Origin: Rotaria socialis
Lineage: Eukaryota > Rotifera > Eurotatoria > Philodinida > Philodinidae
Direction: 5' to 3'
Assembly (NCBI GenBank): GCA_905331475.1
Contig: CAJNYU010001231.1
Location: 62,001-126,000, forward strand
Length of the DNA stretch: 64,000 nucleotides
Below, piece by piece: positions 43,058-54,800 of this stretch. Every line of letters begins with the position of its first letter. Position 1 is the first letter of the stretch. A program made the position numbers and the translations under genes. The notes below the pieces were generated by a model. That model saw only the letters and a list, made by a program, of their open reading frames with translations, was not told where the DNA came from and searched no databases.

Positions 43058-44698
43058 ATGAGATATTATTACTATTCAATCATTATTCTAATTTTTATTC
43101 TTGATCTGGCATTTACATGGCCAACACCGTCTATAATAAAAAGTAAAAAACAATCATTAAAAAATGTTACTTCGTTAAATATTCATCAAAGAACATCAGT
43201 ACAAGCTGATAAATTACGCAATATAACTACATCAACTGGCGACCGTTTCACATACGCCCATAAAAACGAGGAGGAAGAAATCGAATACAATGATACGCCA
43301 GTAACAAACGAAATATCATCTGTTGTTGTATTAACATCATTAACAGGTGTTTATGTATGGTGGCCAGCTATATTCGGTGGTGATGATTCGTTTCATATAT
43401 TACTTACTCAAGAAGATGTACCTCGTTTTCATGATGTTACTGGTGATGATCAGGGAAATATATATTTAACAGCACCCCATGAACGTACTGTTTATCGTTT
43501 AGAATATTTAAATGGTTGGTGGATATCAAATTTTTCTAACCATTCAGTGATGAATTCAATTCGTAGTGAAATGCCATTATTTGTCGATATTCATTATGTA
43601 TCATCAATACTTTATGTTTATGGTCATTCAGATATACAAATAATTGATTTGCTTCAAAAACCACGTACACGAGGTTCAGCACCTTTTATGAAGCGTTTAC
43701 GTGAACTAAGTCCTAATCTACGTATAACTGACATGATCATTGATCAATTAACATCGGATGGTTATATTTTAGGTGATTCATACGGTTGGTGCACAGTTAT
43801 ACGTTGTTCATTAACTGTTAATGAATGCGTTTTTCTATTCAAAATTCCAACTTCACATGATAATCGTCCATATCCGTGTACAGCCAGCATTGATTTTTCA
43901 AGTAAAATTATGTATTTAAGTTTAGAAGAAAAAGTTCTTGTTGTACATCTTAATGAACAAACAAATTTTGATCGAAAACAAGTTTTAACAGAAAAACGTG
44001 GACCTCGGTCCACATTAGGCTATGATGATATTGTTAATTATAATAATTTTATTTTATATACTGATGTTCTTCGACCACTTTTACATATTTGTACATTGAA
44101 AAACGCAAATCCATGTATAACTATTTCTCTAAGATTTCCATTTGCAGAACGATCAATATTACCACTTCGTCTAAGTATTATTCGAGTATCCAATCTTCAA
44201 CCACCGATATCTGACGATGAAAATGACGCTGAACTTCAAATAAATGAATCTACTACTATTCTACCACCATTATCTCTGTTGATGTCGAATAAGACAACTG
44301 AACTGCAACGTCTCATCGATCATACTTCAATTAAACCTTACATACATGAAGAAATAACTGCAAATAAAATTTGGATATTAATACTTGGGATTTTTATGGG
44401 TCTAATATTTGCTGGTTTATCATTCTTAGTTTATTATATTATATGGAATAAAAATAGACCAAAATTAAAAAAAGATTTTCCCCCGATAGATTCAAAGTCG
44501 TCGTCAATCAAAACGAGTGCAGCTGGATGTATACCCCTTTTGAATACGAATCAATCAAATGACAGCAAAACAAGAAATGAATCATCGAAAGCAGGTTCAA
44601 CAGATTCACATGTAAATGAATCCAATACAGAAAGTTCTGGTGAATTAACAACTTTTACGAGTAGTTCTTCGAGTTATCGGCCAGATATTATTCTTTAG
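43058..44698 (+). CDS. Intronless single-pass type I membrane protein, beta-propeller-like ectodomain, unidentified
   Basis: A single open frame of 546 codons. Residues 1-20 form a signal peptide (MRYYYYSIIILIFILDLAF). The ectodomain spans about 21-435. A central part, residues ~85-380, repeats strand-like blocks such as LTSLTGVYVWW, DVTGDDQGNIYLTAP, LFVDIHYVSSILYVYGHSD and ILGDSYGWCTVIRCS. These resemble LDL-receptor YWTD or sevenless-type propeller blades, without convincing YWTD motifs. Four cysteines in WCTVIRCSLTVNEC and PYPC could pair. A transmembrane helix at ~437-461 (IWILILGIFMGLIFAG) is followed by a basic stop-transfer and a Ser/Thr/Asn-rich cytoplasmic tail of ~85 residues. It looks like a surface receptor or adhesion protein. 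I cannot name a family. Confidence 0.78.
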   Translation: MRYYYYSIIILIFILDLAFTWPTPSIIKSKKQSLKNVTSLNIHQRTSVQADKLRNITTSTGDRFTYAHKNEEEEIEYNDTPVTNEISSVVVLTSLTGVYVWWPAIFGGDDSFHILLTQEDVPRFHDVTGDDQGNIYLTAPHERTVYRLEYLNGWWISNFSNHSVMNSIRSEMPLFVDIHYVSSILYVYGHSDIQIIDLLQKPRTRGSAPFMKRLRELSPNLRITDMIIDQLTSDGYILGDSYGWCTVIRCSLTVNECVFLFKIPTSHDNRPYPCTASIDFSSKIMYLSLEEKVLVVHLNEQTNFDRKQVLTEKRGPRSTLGYDDIVNYNNFILYTDVLRPLLHICTLKNANPCITISLRFPFAERSILPLRLSIIRVSNLQPPISDDENDAELQINESTTILPPLSLLMSNKTTELQRLIDHTSIKPYIHEEITANKIWILILGIFMGLIFAGLSFLVYYIIWNKNRPKLKKDFPPIDSKSSSIKTSAAGCIPLLNTNQSNDSKTRNESSKAGSTDSHVNESNTESSGELTTFTSSSSSYRPDIIL

Positions 44699-45555
44699 TT
44701 TGTATTCGTTCGTTTGTTTATTTCATTTTTATTTTTATTTTTTTATTATTTCTTGTCTTCAATACACACACTTGTATTTTCAAATATTCAGCAAATAAAA
44801 TGAAATAAAAACTGAGTACTAACAACCTTCAATTCAAGGATAAACTAATAGTTAAAATTTTTGTGCTAAGGCAGATTCGTAAGTCTATTTTAAGATAATT
44901 AACTTATAATCGCGAATGAAAAGACTATACGATCAAATTATATACTGATTATTTTTTTCTGTGCAAGGAAAATGTAGAAAACAGCAACAACATCTTTTGA
45001 AATAAAAGAAAAAACTAGTCAATCTCTAATAATAAAATAGTATTCTAAGTCAGACGAAAAACATTTGAACTTTTTCTCTTGCTGGAATAAGAAAATCTGA
45101 AATTTATTTCAATTTTTTTTTTTTATTCTCGTCTCAATAAGTTTTACTGGAATAAGCCCATTTTACAAGAGTTTTTTCCAAGAAGAAGATATTCGATAGA
45201 TCTATTGCTTCAAGATTCATTTAAGAATCAATATAAATTTGAGTTAATTATAAAATCCGATTCATTCAAGTCTCTATTAAACTTAACAAAAACATATGAA
45301 ACTTAGTCACAATTGAATATAAGTCTTTTAATATTTTCATAGATTATAACTGAACAATATATTGTTATTCATTGCATCGAGCGACACATGTTTTCTTTTA
45401 TTGGTTTAAACTTGTCATGACTCATTGTTGATTGTTTGACTAGTGTAATGTTCTTGTGAATCATTTTCAAGTTAATAATCTAATAAATAACAGAAGAACT
45501 TGGCTATTTTTTTTTAATATTCAGATAGGCAAACTAAACTGAAAGAGACAAGACA
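44699..45555. other. Intergenic region before ALIX
   Basis: About 0.86 kb with an AATAAAA signal near 44793 for the upstream gene. An acceptor-like tract, tatttttttttaatattcag, ends at about 45525, 30 bases before the ALIX ATG. Confidence 0.45.
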
Positions 45556-48500
45556 ATGTCTAATCCATATCATTTTCTATCTGTACCAGCTAAAAAAGCG
45601 TTCGATGTCACTTTGTCTACACCGATTAAAAATTTTATTAAAGCAACTTTCGGTGACAAAGAAGATTATTCAGCATCAATTGATGGATTCAATTCGTTGA
45701 GAGCTGAAGCATTACTTCGTAGTAATTACAGAGATGATTGTTCAAAATTATTTCGGTAATAGAAAATAAATTAACTGGTAAAGAATCAGCTTTGCTTCTG
45801 TTTAGATATTATGATCAATTGCATGCGATTGAATATAAATTACCAATAACAGAAAATCAAATACGAATTTATTTTAAATGGCAAGATGCATTAGTTAGTG
45901 GCGGTGGTTTATTTGGTGGTAAACAAAAGACGAATGGTTCATGGAAATTAGCATACGAAAAAGCTTGTGTATTGTTTAATATTGGTCATGCATATAGTGA
46001 ATTGGCACTGGCACAAAATCTATCTATCGATGAACAAATGAAAGCAGCATTAAGATATTTTCAATTATCATCTGGAGTTTTTTCCTTTCTAAAAGATTAT
46101 GTTAATGCTAATTCATTATCGGATTTATCAGTAGATTTTGAACCGGCAGTTTTAGCTAGTTTATCATGGTTTATGTTAGGACAAGCAGCAGAGCTTATTC
46201 ATTTAAAATCTTCAAGTTTTAAAAGTAAATATATTTATTTTCTATTGAAATTCTAAATTGTTTCTTGTTTAGGTGAAATTGCAGCTAAAGTTGCAGCTCA
46301 TGCATCGGATTGTTATCGGGAAGCTTATACGTCAGCAAAAACAGAAAGTGCAAAAAAGATCATTCCAGATGTAAGTAGATTCTTTTGTTCGATATATTGA
46401 TACAAGGCAATCGCGTTTTCGTTGAGAGAGTACTATAAGAATGAATGAGATATAATTTTCATAGCGATTAAAATTCAGACATACTTGTGGCAAAATTTCA
46501 AATTATTATTTTCTGATTATACAATTGAGATCCTTTTTCATTAATTAAAGATTATCATCAAAAGCTAAATACGCATTCGAAACTAAATTGTATAATTCAA
46601 GAAGCATTGATTTTTACCAACTAACCATGTTACAAATGGTCAATACATGCTCGTTGTCATTTACAACAGTTTTATAGCAGATTCTATTCTGCTATGAAAT
46701 ATATGCTGAATGGTAGTGTCTTCAAATAGAGCACATCTAACTATTGAGAGACTTAGAAAGACGAAACCTAATCTCTGTATTTTAATCAACATGATTAAGT
46801 CATATACAATTAAACTTTGATCGGTCAATTTCTTCGGATATTGTTGTCAAGTTGATTATTTCTTTTTAAATTTCTTCACTAATTTTAACTCGAACAATAG
46901 AATGTTTGTAACATTAAATAATCGATTTTCTCTGAAAGTAGATAAAAGAAAAGAAGTCCCTTAACATTTAGTATCTCGTGATAATCTGATATTGTCAAAC
47001 ATAAAAATCTGAGGGATGGTCATCTCTTTTTAATCATAATCTACTATCTATACGTATCAGTCAATATAATTTTATTGTATTCACAACACTTACGGTAGTA
47101 GAAACCGAGAAATGTTTTTAATGTTTTAGAATTTCATTAATGTAATGTTTGTTAAACATTTATTGTTTCAATCAAAAACTGAATATCATGCTGGTAAACA
47201 AGCGCAAGCTGATAGAAAATATGGTCTTGCCGTTGTTCGTTTCACTGTAAATAAAACTATGATTTGTTTTTCATAAAATAAAAACAAAAATGAATTCAAT
47301 TTAGCGTGCAAAAGAATATGCTGACCAAGCGGTGAGTAAATGCGCAACAGTTGCATTTGCACCAGCACTTCGCGCTAATCAAGATGAAATAAATAAATCA
47401 GTTGATGCAGCACGTAAAGATAATGATTTTGTCTATCATGAACGTTTACCTGATTCAAAATTGATTGAAACAATTTTGGCTCAACCAATCGCAAAATCAT
47501 TACCTGTTACATTTCCAATCACACCTGATTTTCGAGGTAATTCAAAACAATATAATTAATTCTTATTTAGTAGCTAAACGAATATCAATGATTTAGATTT
47601 ATTTGCTTCACTTGTGCCAATAGCATTAAATAATGCCTTGGCATCATTTAATTCGAAACGTGCAGAAATAATGAATATAGAAATTAATCGATTACGTGAA
47701 GCCACCAATGTGCTGAATGCGTAAATATAGAATTTTAAAAAGCTTCTTTTTTTAAGTTTTCCATTCATAATTTGATTCTATTTAGATTTTTGGCTTCACT
47801 TAACTTACCAGCTGCAATTGAAGATCGCGGTGGCCGAGAAATCCCACCATCTGTTATTGAAAAAGCTAATCAAATAAAACGTCAAGGTGGGATTAATACA
47901 TTAGAAAAAATGTTCAACGAGTTACCAACATCATTGACTCGTAATAAAGAAATTCTCGATGAAGTACATTTTTTGCGTATAAGTTTTGTTTTTAATATAT
48001 ACATTGACTTTTTTGTTCTAGACAATTCGTATGTTAGATGATGAAGAACGAGGAGATACAGAATTGCGTAATCAATTTAAAGAACGTTGGACTCGAACTG
48101 TATCATCAACTTTAACAGTTCCATTACGCTCAGAAGCCAAAAAATATATGGATATTATTCAGAATGCTATTAATGCTGATAAAATTGTACAAGAAAAATA
48201 TCGCATGAATCGAGATTCTATTGTTTTACTTAGTAAACAAACGGTAAAGTATCTGCTCATTTTTCATAAGAATATCCTTCAAACTTGCAAGTTGATCTAT
48301 AATTATTATCACAAAAAGTATTTCGAATTGAATAATATAGAGAACGTTTTAGATCTTCATAAATTGTATCAAAATCCAACAATATATTGACCAAGAACGT
48401 GTAGATCGAGATAATGAGAGTACATTTCATGAAATTATACGTTTAATCTAATTTGCTTCAATTATTAAAATATAAATGTGATCTTTCAGCTCATAGCTAA

Positions 48501-50085
48501 AATGAAATATTAGTTGTTATTCATGTGAATCCTTTAGATAGTGTATGATTGTTGTTTTCTTTTTTCCTAGGATAAAGAAAAAATTATTTTCATAGAATAT
48601 ACCGAGGAAGTTTACTATCGATACTAAATCATCGAAAGTATATTTAATTAACTAATTAACTTCAACTAACTGCATTAGAATTATATTAAGACACATTGCA
48701 AAAATATATATAAAATTTGCTCAGTATGCAATATAAGAGTAAAATCGTGGATTTCTAATACGTCTGGAATCTACTAGAGAATTCCTTCAATCCTTTAAAA
48801 TGATTTGTCTGCATCTGATGCGACATTAATTATCGAAAAGATAGAGATTGATAAAGTTAATAATTTCATTCGATAGAAATTTGCAAAAATATTTAACTCG
48901 TGTATAATCTCTTCGTCCCATTTTCTTAGCATGAAATAGCAAATGAATTGCCATCAGCATCAGCTGCTGGTGCTTTACGTGATGCATTTGTCGTACGAGA
49001 ATTACACCGTTTAATGGATACAGTAGCTTCAGTGAAAGCTGAACGTGAAGTAATTGAATCCGAATTGAAAAATACAGATTCGGATGGTGTTCGTGCTCGT
49101 TTAATTGGTGCTTTTCAACAAGGAAATCACAATGATGAAAATAGTGTTGTTGTTCACGAAATCGAATCAATCTATGCACCATTACGACAACAAGTTAATG
49201 AAAGTGTTTCAAAACAAGAACAACTTGTTGAAAATATTCGTCGTGCAAATCAACAGTTTCAAAATGAAAAACAAGGAAACGCGTCATCAGAAATGCGTGA
49301 AGAAATATTAAAAAATTTGGCTCGAGCTTATGATGCATTTCAAGAATTATTAAATAATTTAAAAGAAGGCACAAAGGTTTGTTAAATCGTGTATTCAAAT
49401 CATTCAAAAATCATCTTATTTTTGGTATTTAGTTTTATAGTGATCTTACACCATTATTACTTAAATTTCAAAATAAAGCATCTGATTTTGTACTTGCACG
49501 TAAAACAGAAAAGGAGGATTTAATGAAAGACATTCAACGAGGCATTGTCGGTGGAAACACGTCACAACCAACAAAACCAACTGGTATGCTTAAGTCAAAC
49601 TAATATTTCGATAAAAATTATCCAGACTATATTTTGTTCTTGTAAAACCAGCCTATCCACCAACTACTGCTTCATCCTACCAACCGGCAGCTGCTCCACC
49701 ATATCCTCAGCAACCATTAGCACCATCAACGGGTAGTCAACCACCAGCAACAGCACCTGGTATAAAAACATCAATAGAAACTTCTTTTTCTTTAAATATT
49801 TTTCATTTAAGATGGATCAGCATTACCTTATCCAACTGCATATATGCAACCATTCTTTCCGATGCCACCTGGTTATAATCCATATAATCCATTTTTTAAT
49901 ATGAGTGAGTTCATCAAATGAAGTTTTATTGAAAATCATTATTCTATTGTTTGTTTAGTGGCGCCTCCTTATCCAATAGCTGGTGCTCCGCAGTATCCAC
50001 CACAAGGTAAGAACGTTTTGCTTGTGATTAGAAAATTTATTTAGAACGTTATGTTTTAGGCTATGGTGTTGGTAAACCACAATAA
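45556..50085 (+). CDS. PDCD6IP: ALIX/PDCD6IP, ESCRT-associated Bro1 protein, with one apparent frameshift
   Basis: ALIX bridges ESCRT-I and ESCRT-III (CHMP4) in endosomal sorting, cytokinesis and membrane repair. Exons: 45556-46224, 46273-46370, 47130-47246, 47305-47536, 47597-47720, 47786-47963, 48022-48243, 48930-49376, 49433-49583, 49652-49759, 49812-49904, 49959-50006, 50060-50085. The Bro1 domain ([42 protein letters not shown]) precedes the V domain ([40 protein letters not shown]). A Pro/Tyr-rich tail of ~100 residues follows ([19 protein letters not shown]), shorter than human. Near 45745-45757 the frame must shift by one base to stay on the family sequence; a T run of three where four would fit is the likely cause. 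No P[ST]AP TSG101 motif is seen in the tail. The long introns are 759 and 686 bases. Confidence 0.92.
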
Positions 50086-51857
50086 AACGATAATCAGGAT
50101 TGATCAATTTTCTATTTTTTGTATGCATGAATTTATCTTTATTCTTCGTCAACCATATTCGCTCTTGTACTTTTGTTCTTGCGATACACATCTCCGGTGT
50201 CTTTATTCAGACAACCTAAAACAACTATCTAATTTTTCTTTTTTTCCTCTTTATACTCTGCTTGCGATTCTTGATGTATACTAATAACATCTTTGACATA
50301 CGTTTTTTTCTCTTTTTTGTTGTGATTATTCTTTTACTAAACCCTCATTCTTATTTTTCTTGATTAACTAGTTAAAAGAACCTATTGCGATAAATGCAAT
50401 GAACTTATTTTATCAAACAACTTTGACTTCAATACATAGATATCTATATTTGTTTTTCGTCATGATAGGATTGACCAGTAAAAATGACTATGATCATTTT
50501 CTCTAGTTGATGGTACTGCTTATTGAAGACTACCCGAACGATGTATAGGAAGTGATACAAACCATGGCCACATACTTGATTATAGAATACACTTATAACG
50601 TAAGAGGGGAAGGTGGATTCATGAGAAATCGACTTTTCTTCCTTGTATATTACATAATTTCGAGTTGATTCGATGAAGAATAAATCCGTTCATTTTCATA
50701 CTGTGCCACTTTGATTTTAACATTTTTTTTTCTAAAATACTAGCAACAGTGAGGTATCACTTACTATTTGGTAGATACTTTAGAATTTCATTATGAAATA
50801 GCTGACAATTGTGAATTGAAAATGAAAGTATGAATTGTTTTATTTCACTTACATGTGAAAACAACTATTATGTTTCATACATTAGATACATTCCAAGTGA
50901 CAAAATTGAATGCATATATAAAATGTGTTGACTCAAATTTTATGAAGTCAGTGCTAATTGACGAACACAAACTAACTATCATCACCAATTTTTCTGATCA
51001 CACTTGATTGTAATAATAATCGATTTCAACCAATTAACAATTCTTTAAAGTGAGCTAGGATTACCAAATCTCCAGATTTAGCCAGAATAATTCTGATTTC
51101 TTCTACTTTGTTATGTGTTCTTAATCTCGACGTATAATGGGAAGTTTCATAACCCTTTCTGATGGAAACGTAGTTTTCAACTACTAATTACCAATTTTCT
51201 GGTAGAAAATCGAAGAGAAACCCATTCTGTTCAAAAAACCTCTCAGATAATCAGTAAATTTAACATTTATCGTTCAGTTTCTGCCAAATTATAACGCCCT
51301 CTCACTGTTCAAAACAATCGACAATCCTGCAAGGTAAAGATGCCACTGCCTAAATCAAGAACAAATCTTCAACAACAGACGATATCTATCGAATTCTACT
51401 AATGAAATTCATAAAGTTGTATATTATTTTTAATCTGCACGATAGAAATCATCATCGAAATATTATATATCAAACTCTAATATGATATTAACAATTTAAT
51501 ATACAACTGACTCCATCTATATTTCCATTTAAATAATTTTTATACATTATTGATTTAACCTATAAAACATATATCTATAGTTGTACACTTACATTGAAAA
51601 TATAAATGAATTTCACATGATTTATTAAAAATCTTAGATTATTATTATTACGTTAACAAAAAGCACTTGTTGAAACAAAGTATAAATACAACACAACAAC
51701 AGAATGAATGAATAATGTGCATATGTTGATATACGAGTTTGTTCAGTGAAAATCGATTGGGAAGAGAAGGAAAGAAAAAATACGATATTATTTGTTCATT
51801 CGTCGATTGACTTCAGCATCGGTCAACATTTTTTTTCGTATTCATTGTTGTATTAAC
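50086..51857. other. Intergenic region between ALIX and the adhesion GPCR
   Basis: About 1.8 kb, AT-rich and without coding sequence. The right end carries the candidate TATA box of the GPCR gene. Confidence 0.4.
51681..51688 (+). promoter_or_regulatory. Candidate TATA box of the adhesion GPCR gene
   Basis: TATAAATA lies about 177 bases before the GPCR start codon, with an A/C-rich leader following it. Supported by motif and position only. Confidence 0.4.
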
Positions 51858-54800
51858 ATGATGTTATTGTTATATTTAATATCAATATTTAATATTCTTC
51901 GATATTCATATAGTGAACAATGTCCATCATCAACATTTTGTTCATGTTCATCAGATTTAACTATAATTACGTGTACACATCGACAATTAAGTGATGAATC
52001 GTTTATTAATTTAAATAGTCAATTACCGCAGTCAACGATCGTTTTAAATCTTTCGTCGAATTTTTTCAAATCAATAAATTCCTTAACAAAATTAAGTAAT
52101 CTTCAAACACTTGATTTATCATTCAATAAAATAGAATTTCTACCATCAAATTTATTTTCAAAATTTCCGCAATTATCATCATTATACATATCGAATAATT
52201 CTTTAAAAACGATTCCAAAAAGCATTAATGAAGTATCAAATATTAATCTTGATATATCAAATAATCCATTCAATTGTTCGTGTCAATTAAAATGGTTGAT
52301 ACAATGGTTTAAAACAATTAATCTCCTAAATAAGATGAATTGTCAAAAATCTAAACAATTACTTGAAAGTGATTTTTGTTTTAATAAAAGAAATTATCTT
52401 TTTCTGACACCTGAACAATCACAAATCGTATATGAAAATGATCCATTTACATTGAATTGCTCGTCAAATACTCAAATTTATTGGACATTGAATGAGAAAT
52501 TCTATTCGAAAAATTCAACACTAATTATTCCACATTTACTATTAAATCATTCTGGTTTATGGATATGTCACAGTTTAAACTTGAATCGTTCAATATCGAT
52601 ACATGTCTTAAGTATTCAAACCAACCATTTCTGCCAATCATTACAAATGGATACATCGAAAGGACATTTTTATTGGCCACGTGCATTAACTGGTCAAATA
52701 ATTCAATTGAAGTGTCCATTTGGTTCAGCTGCATGGTTAAGCGATTCATATGACGATGCCAAAGCATTCTATACATGTTCATCTAATAGACAATGGATTG
52801 ATTTAGATTTATCACAATGTGCTTTTCGAACAAATATATCAAGAGAATTTGATCTTTTATTATCGAAAAATTCTACCAATTTATTATCAAAAATAATAAT
52901 GCTTATATCCAAAACAAGTCTTGACGATTTAAAATTTGATGATATTATTTTTTTAATTGATTTAATCGATGAAGAAAAGGATAAATATTTACTGACGAAG
53001 AAAAATATTAATGAATTTTCCAAATCGATTTATCGTTTAACTGATTTTATTTTACAAATTAATCAAGATTTTAGTCGAATTAATGAATATCAATTGGCTT
53101 TGAATAGATTAAGATTTATATTAGAAATGTCATTAAATTTAATTAATCATCCATGGATGTATGATGGAAAACAATTAACAGCTATGACTTTCGTATCATC
53201 ATTACCACCAAATGTGTGTTCTATCCCGAATAGAGATTTGTTAACTTTTATGTGTGGCATACCTAATCAACAATATAAACGCCATGAGGTTCTTTTTTCA
53301 TTTGATATTTCTATACGAAAAATCAAAGAAAAATAATTTGATTTTTGTTTTAGCCACGATTAGCAACAATTCAATTTCGATTTGAATCAAATGTAAACAT
53401 TAATCAATCGTCGATTTTTCGAATTATATTCTATCGAACATCAGCATTATATGCACCAGACTTTAAAACAAATGAAAATTCTGTTATTTATATGATGCCA
53501 GGTAACTACAACATTAAGTTTACTCATATAGGATAGTTTTTCTATTGATTTTGCTTAAAATATTCCATCGATTTGTAAAAATGAATATTAATAAATTCGT
53601 TCTTGTTTGCTCTAACCATTTTAGGATTTTAATTATCACTTATTACGAATTTTAATATCAAGATAAGCACCGAACTATAACCTGTATCCTATATTGCACG
53701 CCTCTAGTATCTATTCCTGTATAGATTTTTGTATGGTGAATGCATGAAGATTTTTGAATTATGACTAAAGTTTCTTTTTAAAATTTCAAGAAGAATGATA
53801 GATAAGTTTAATTTTTATTTTCTCCCTTTGTGAATATTTCCTGATGTACATTTTCTTGTGTACTTTGTATTTCATATGTGAATTGATAAACTTATCAATA
53901 TTGTCTATTATTGACGAAATTCAGTGAAATATATATAATATATATACTTTGCCGAATTCGACTATGAAGAGGATTCTAAATATCACACAGTTACAAATTG
54001 TATGCTTGTGAGAGGCAGATTTTAATTCACTGTTATCGAGATTCATGAATGAAAGAAAGTAACGGAATTAATTATTTTAATATTTCAGTTAGCATACGTT
54101 CTCAAAACAAAGATATTTTAAGGGATATCGCAAAGTAGATCTAAAAAATCCTTCCATAGGCACCATATCTGTAACACTTCTAACTGATTTCTACACTAGA
54201 CATGCAGCTGATTCAGTCGAGAGTTTCATATGTGATAAAAGTTTTCTTTTTAGCAACATCTACTAATGTTTCAAGTGTCACAATAATATTTTATGGCCAA
54301 TCGAATCAAGCATCAATTGGAATATTGAATTCAAATATGACGTCTTGGCAAATGGCATCACATACTTGTCAAATTAATCGTAAAGTATGTAGCTAATTTA
54401 AACATGTCATGCTTCTTTCTTTTGAACAAAAAGATTGAATTTCTTTTCATTGTTTTGATTTTAGAATATTAATTTGATTTCAACAGAGTGCACTTTAACA
54501 GCAAATAATTCTCTGTCAATAACATATTTAAATCATCTCAATGACAATCAAAGTTTATTTTTGAATGCAAACTATTTAGATTTAGCTATTTATGTTTCAT
54601 CAACAATAGCATCCGTTTGCTTTGTTATTTGTATACTTTTCTATATTTGTTGCCATAAGTAAGTTGATTTGCTTTTATTCAAAAACAAATTCACTGTCAA
54701 TATTTTTCTTTCTAGAGTTTATCTAATGCCAAGAAGCTTTTTTCATTGTTTAATTAATTACTGGCTTAGCTTAGCATTCATATTACCATTATTTGCTTTT

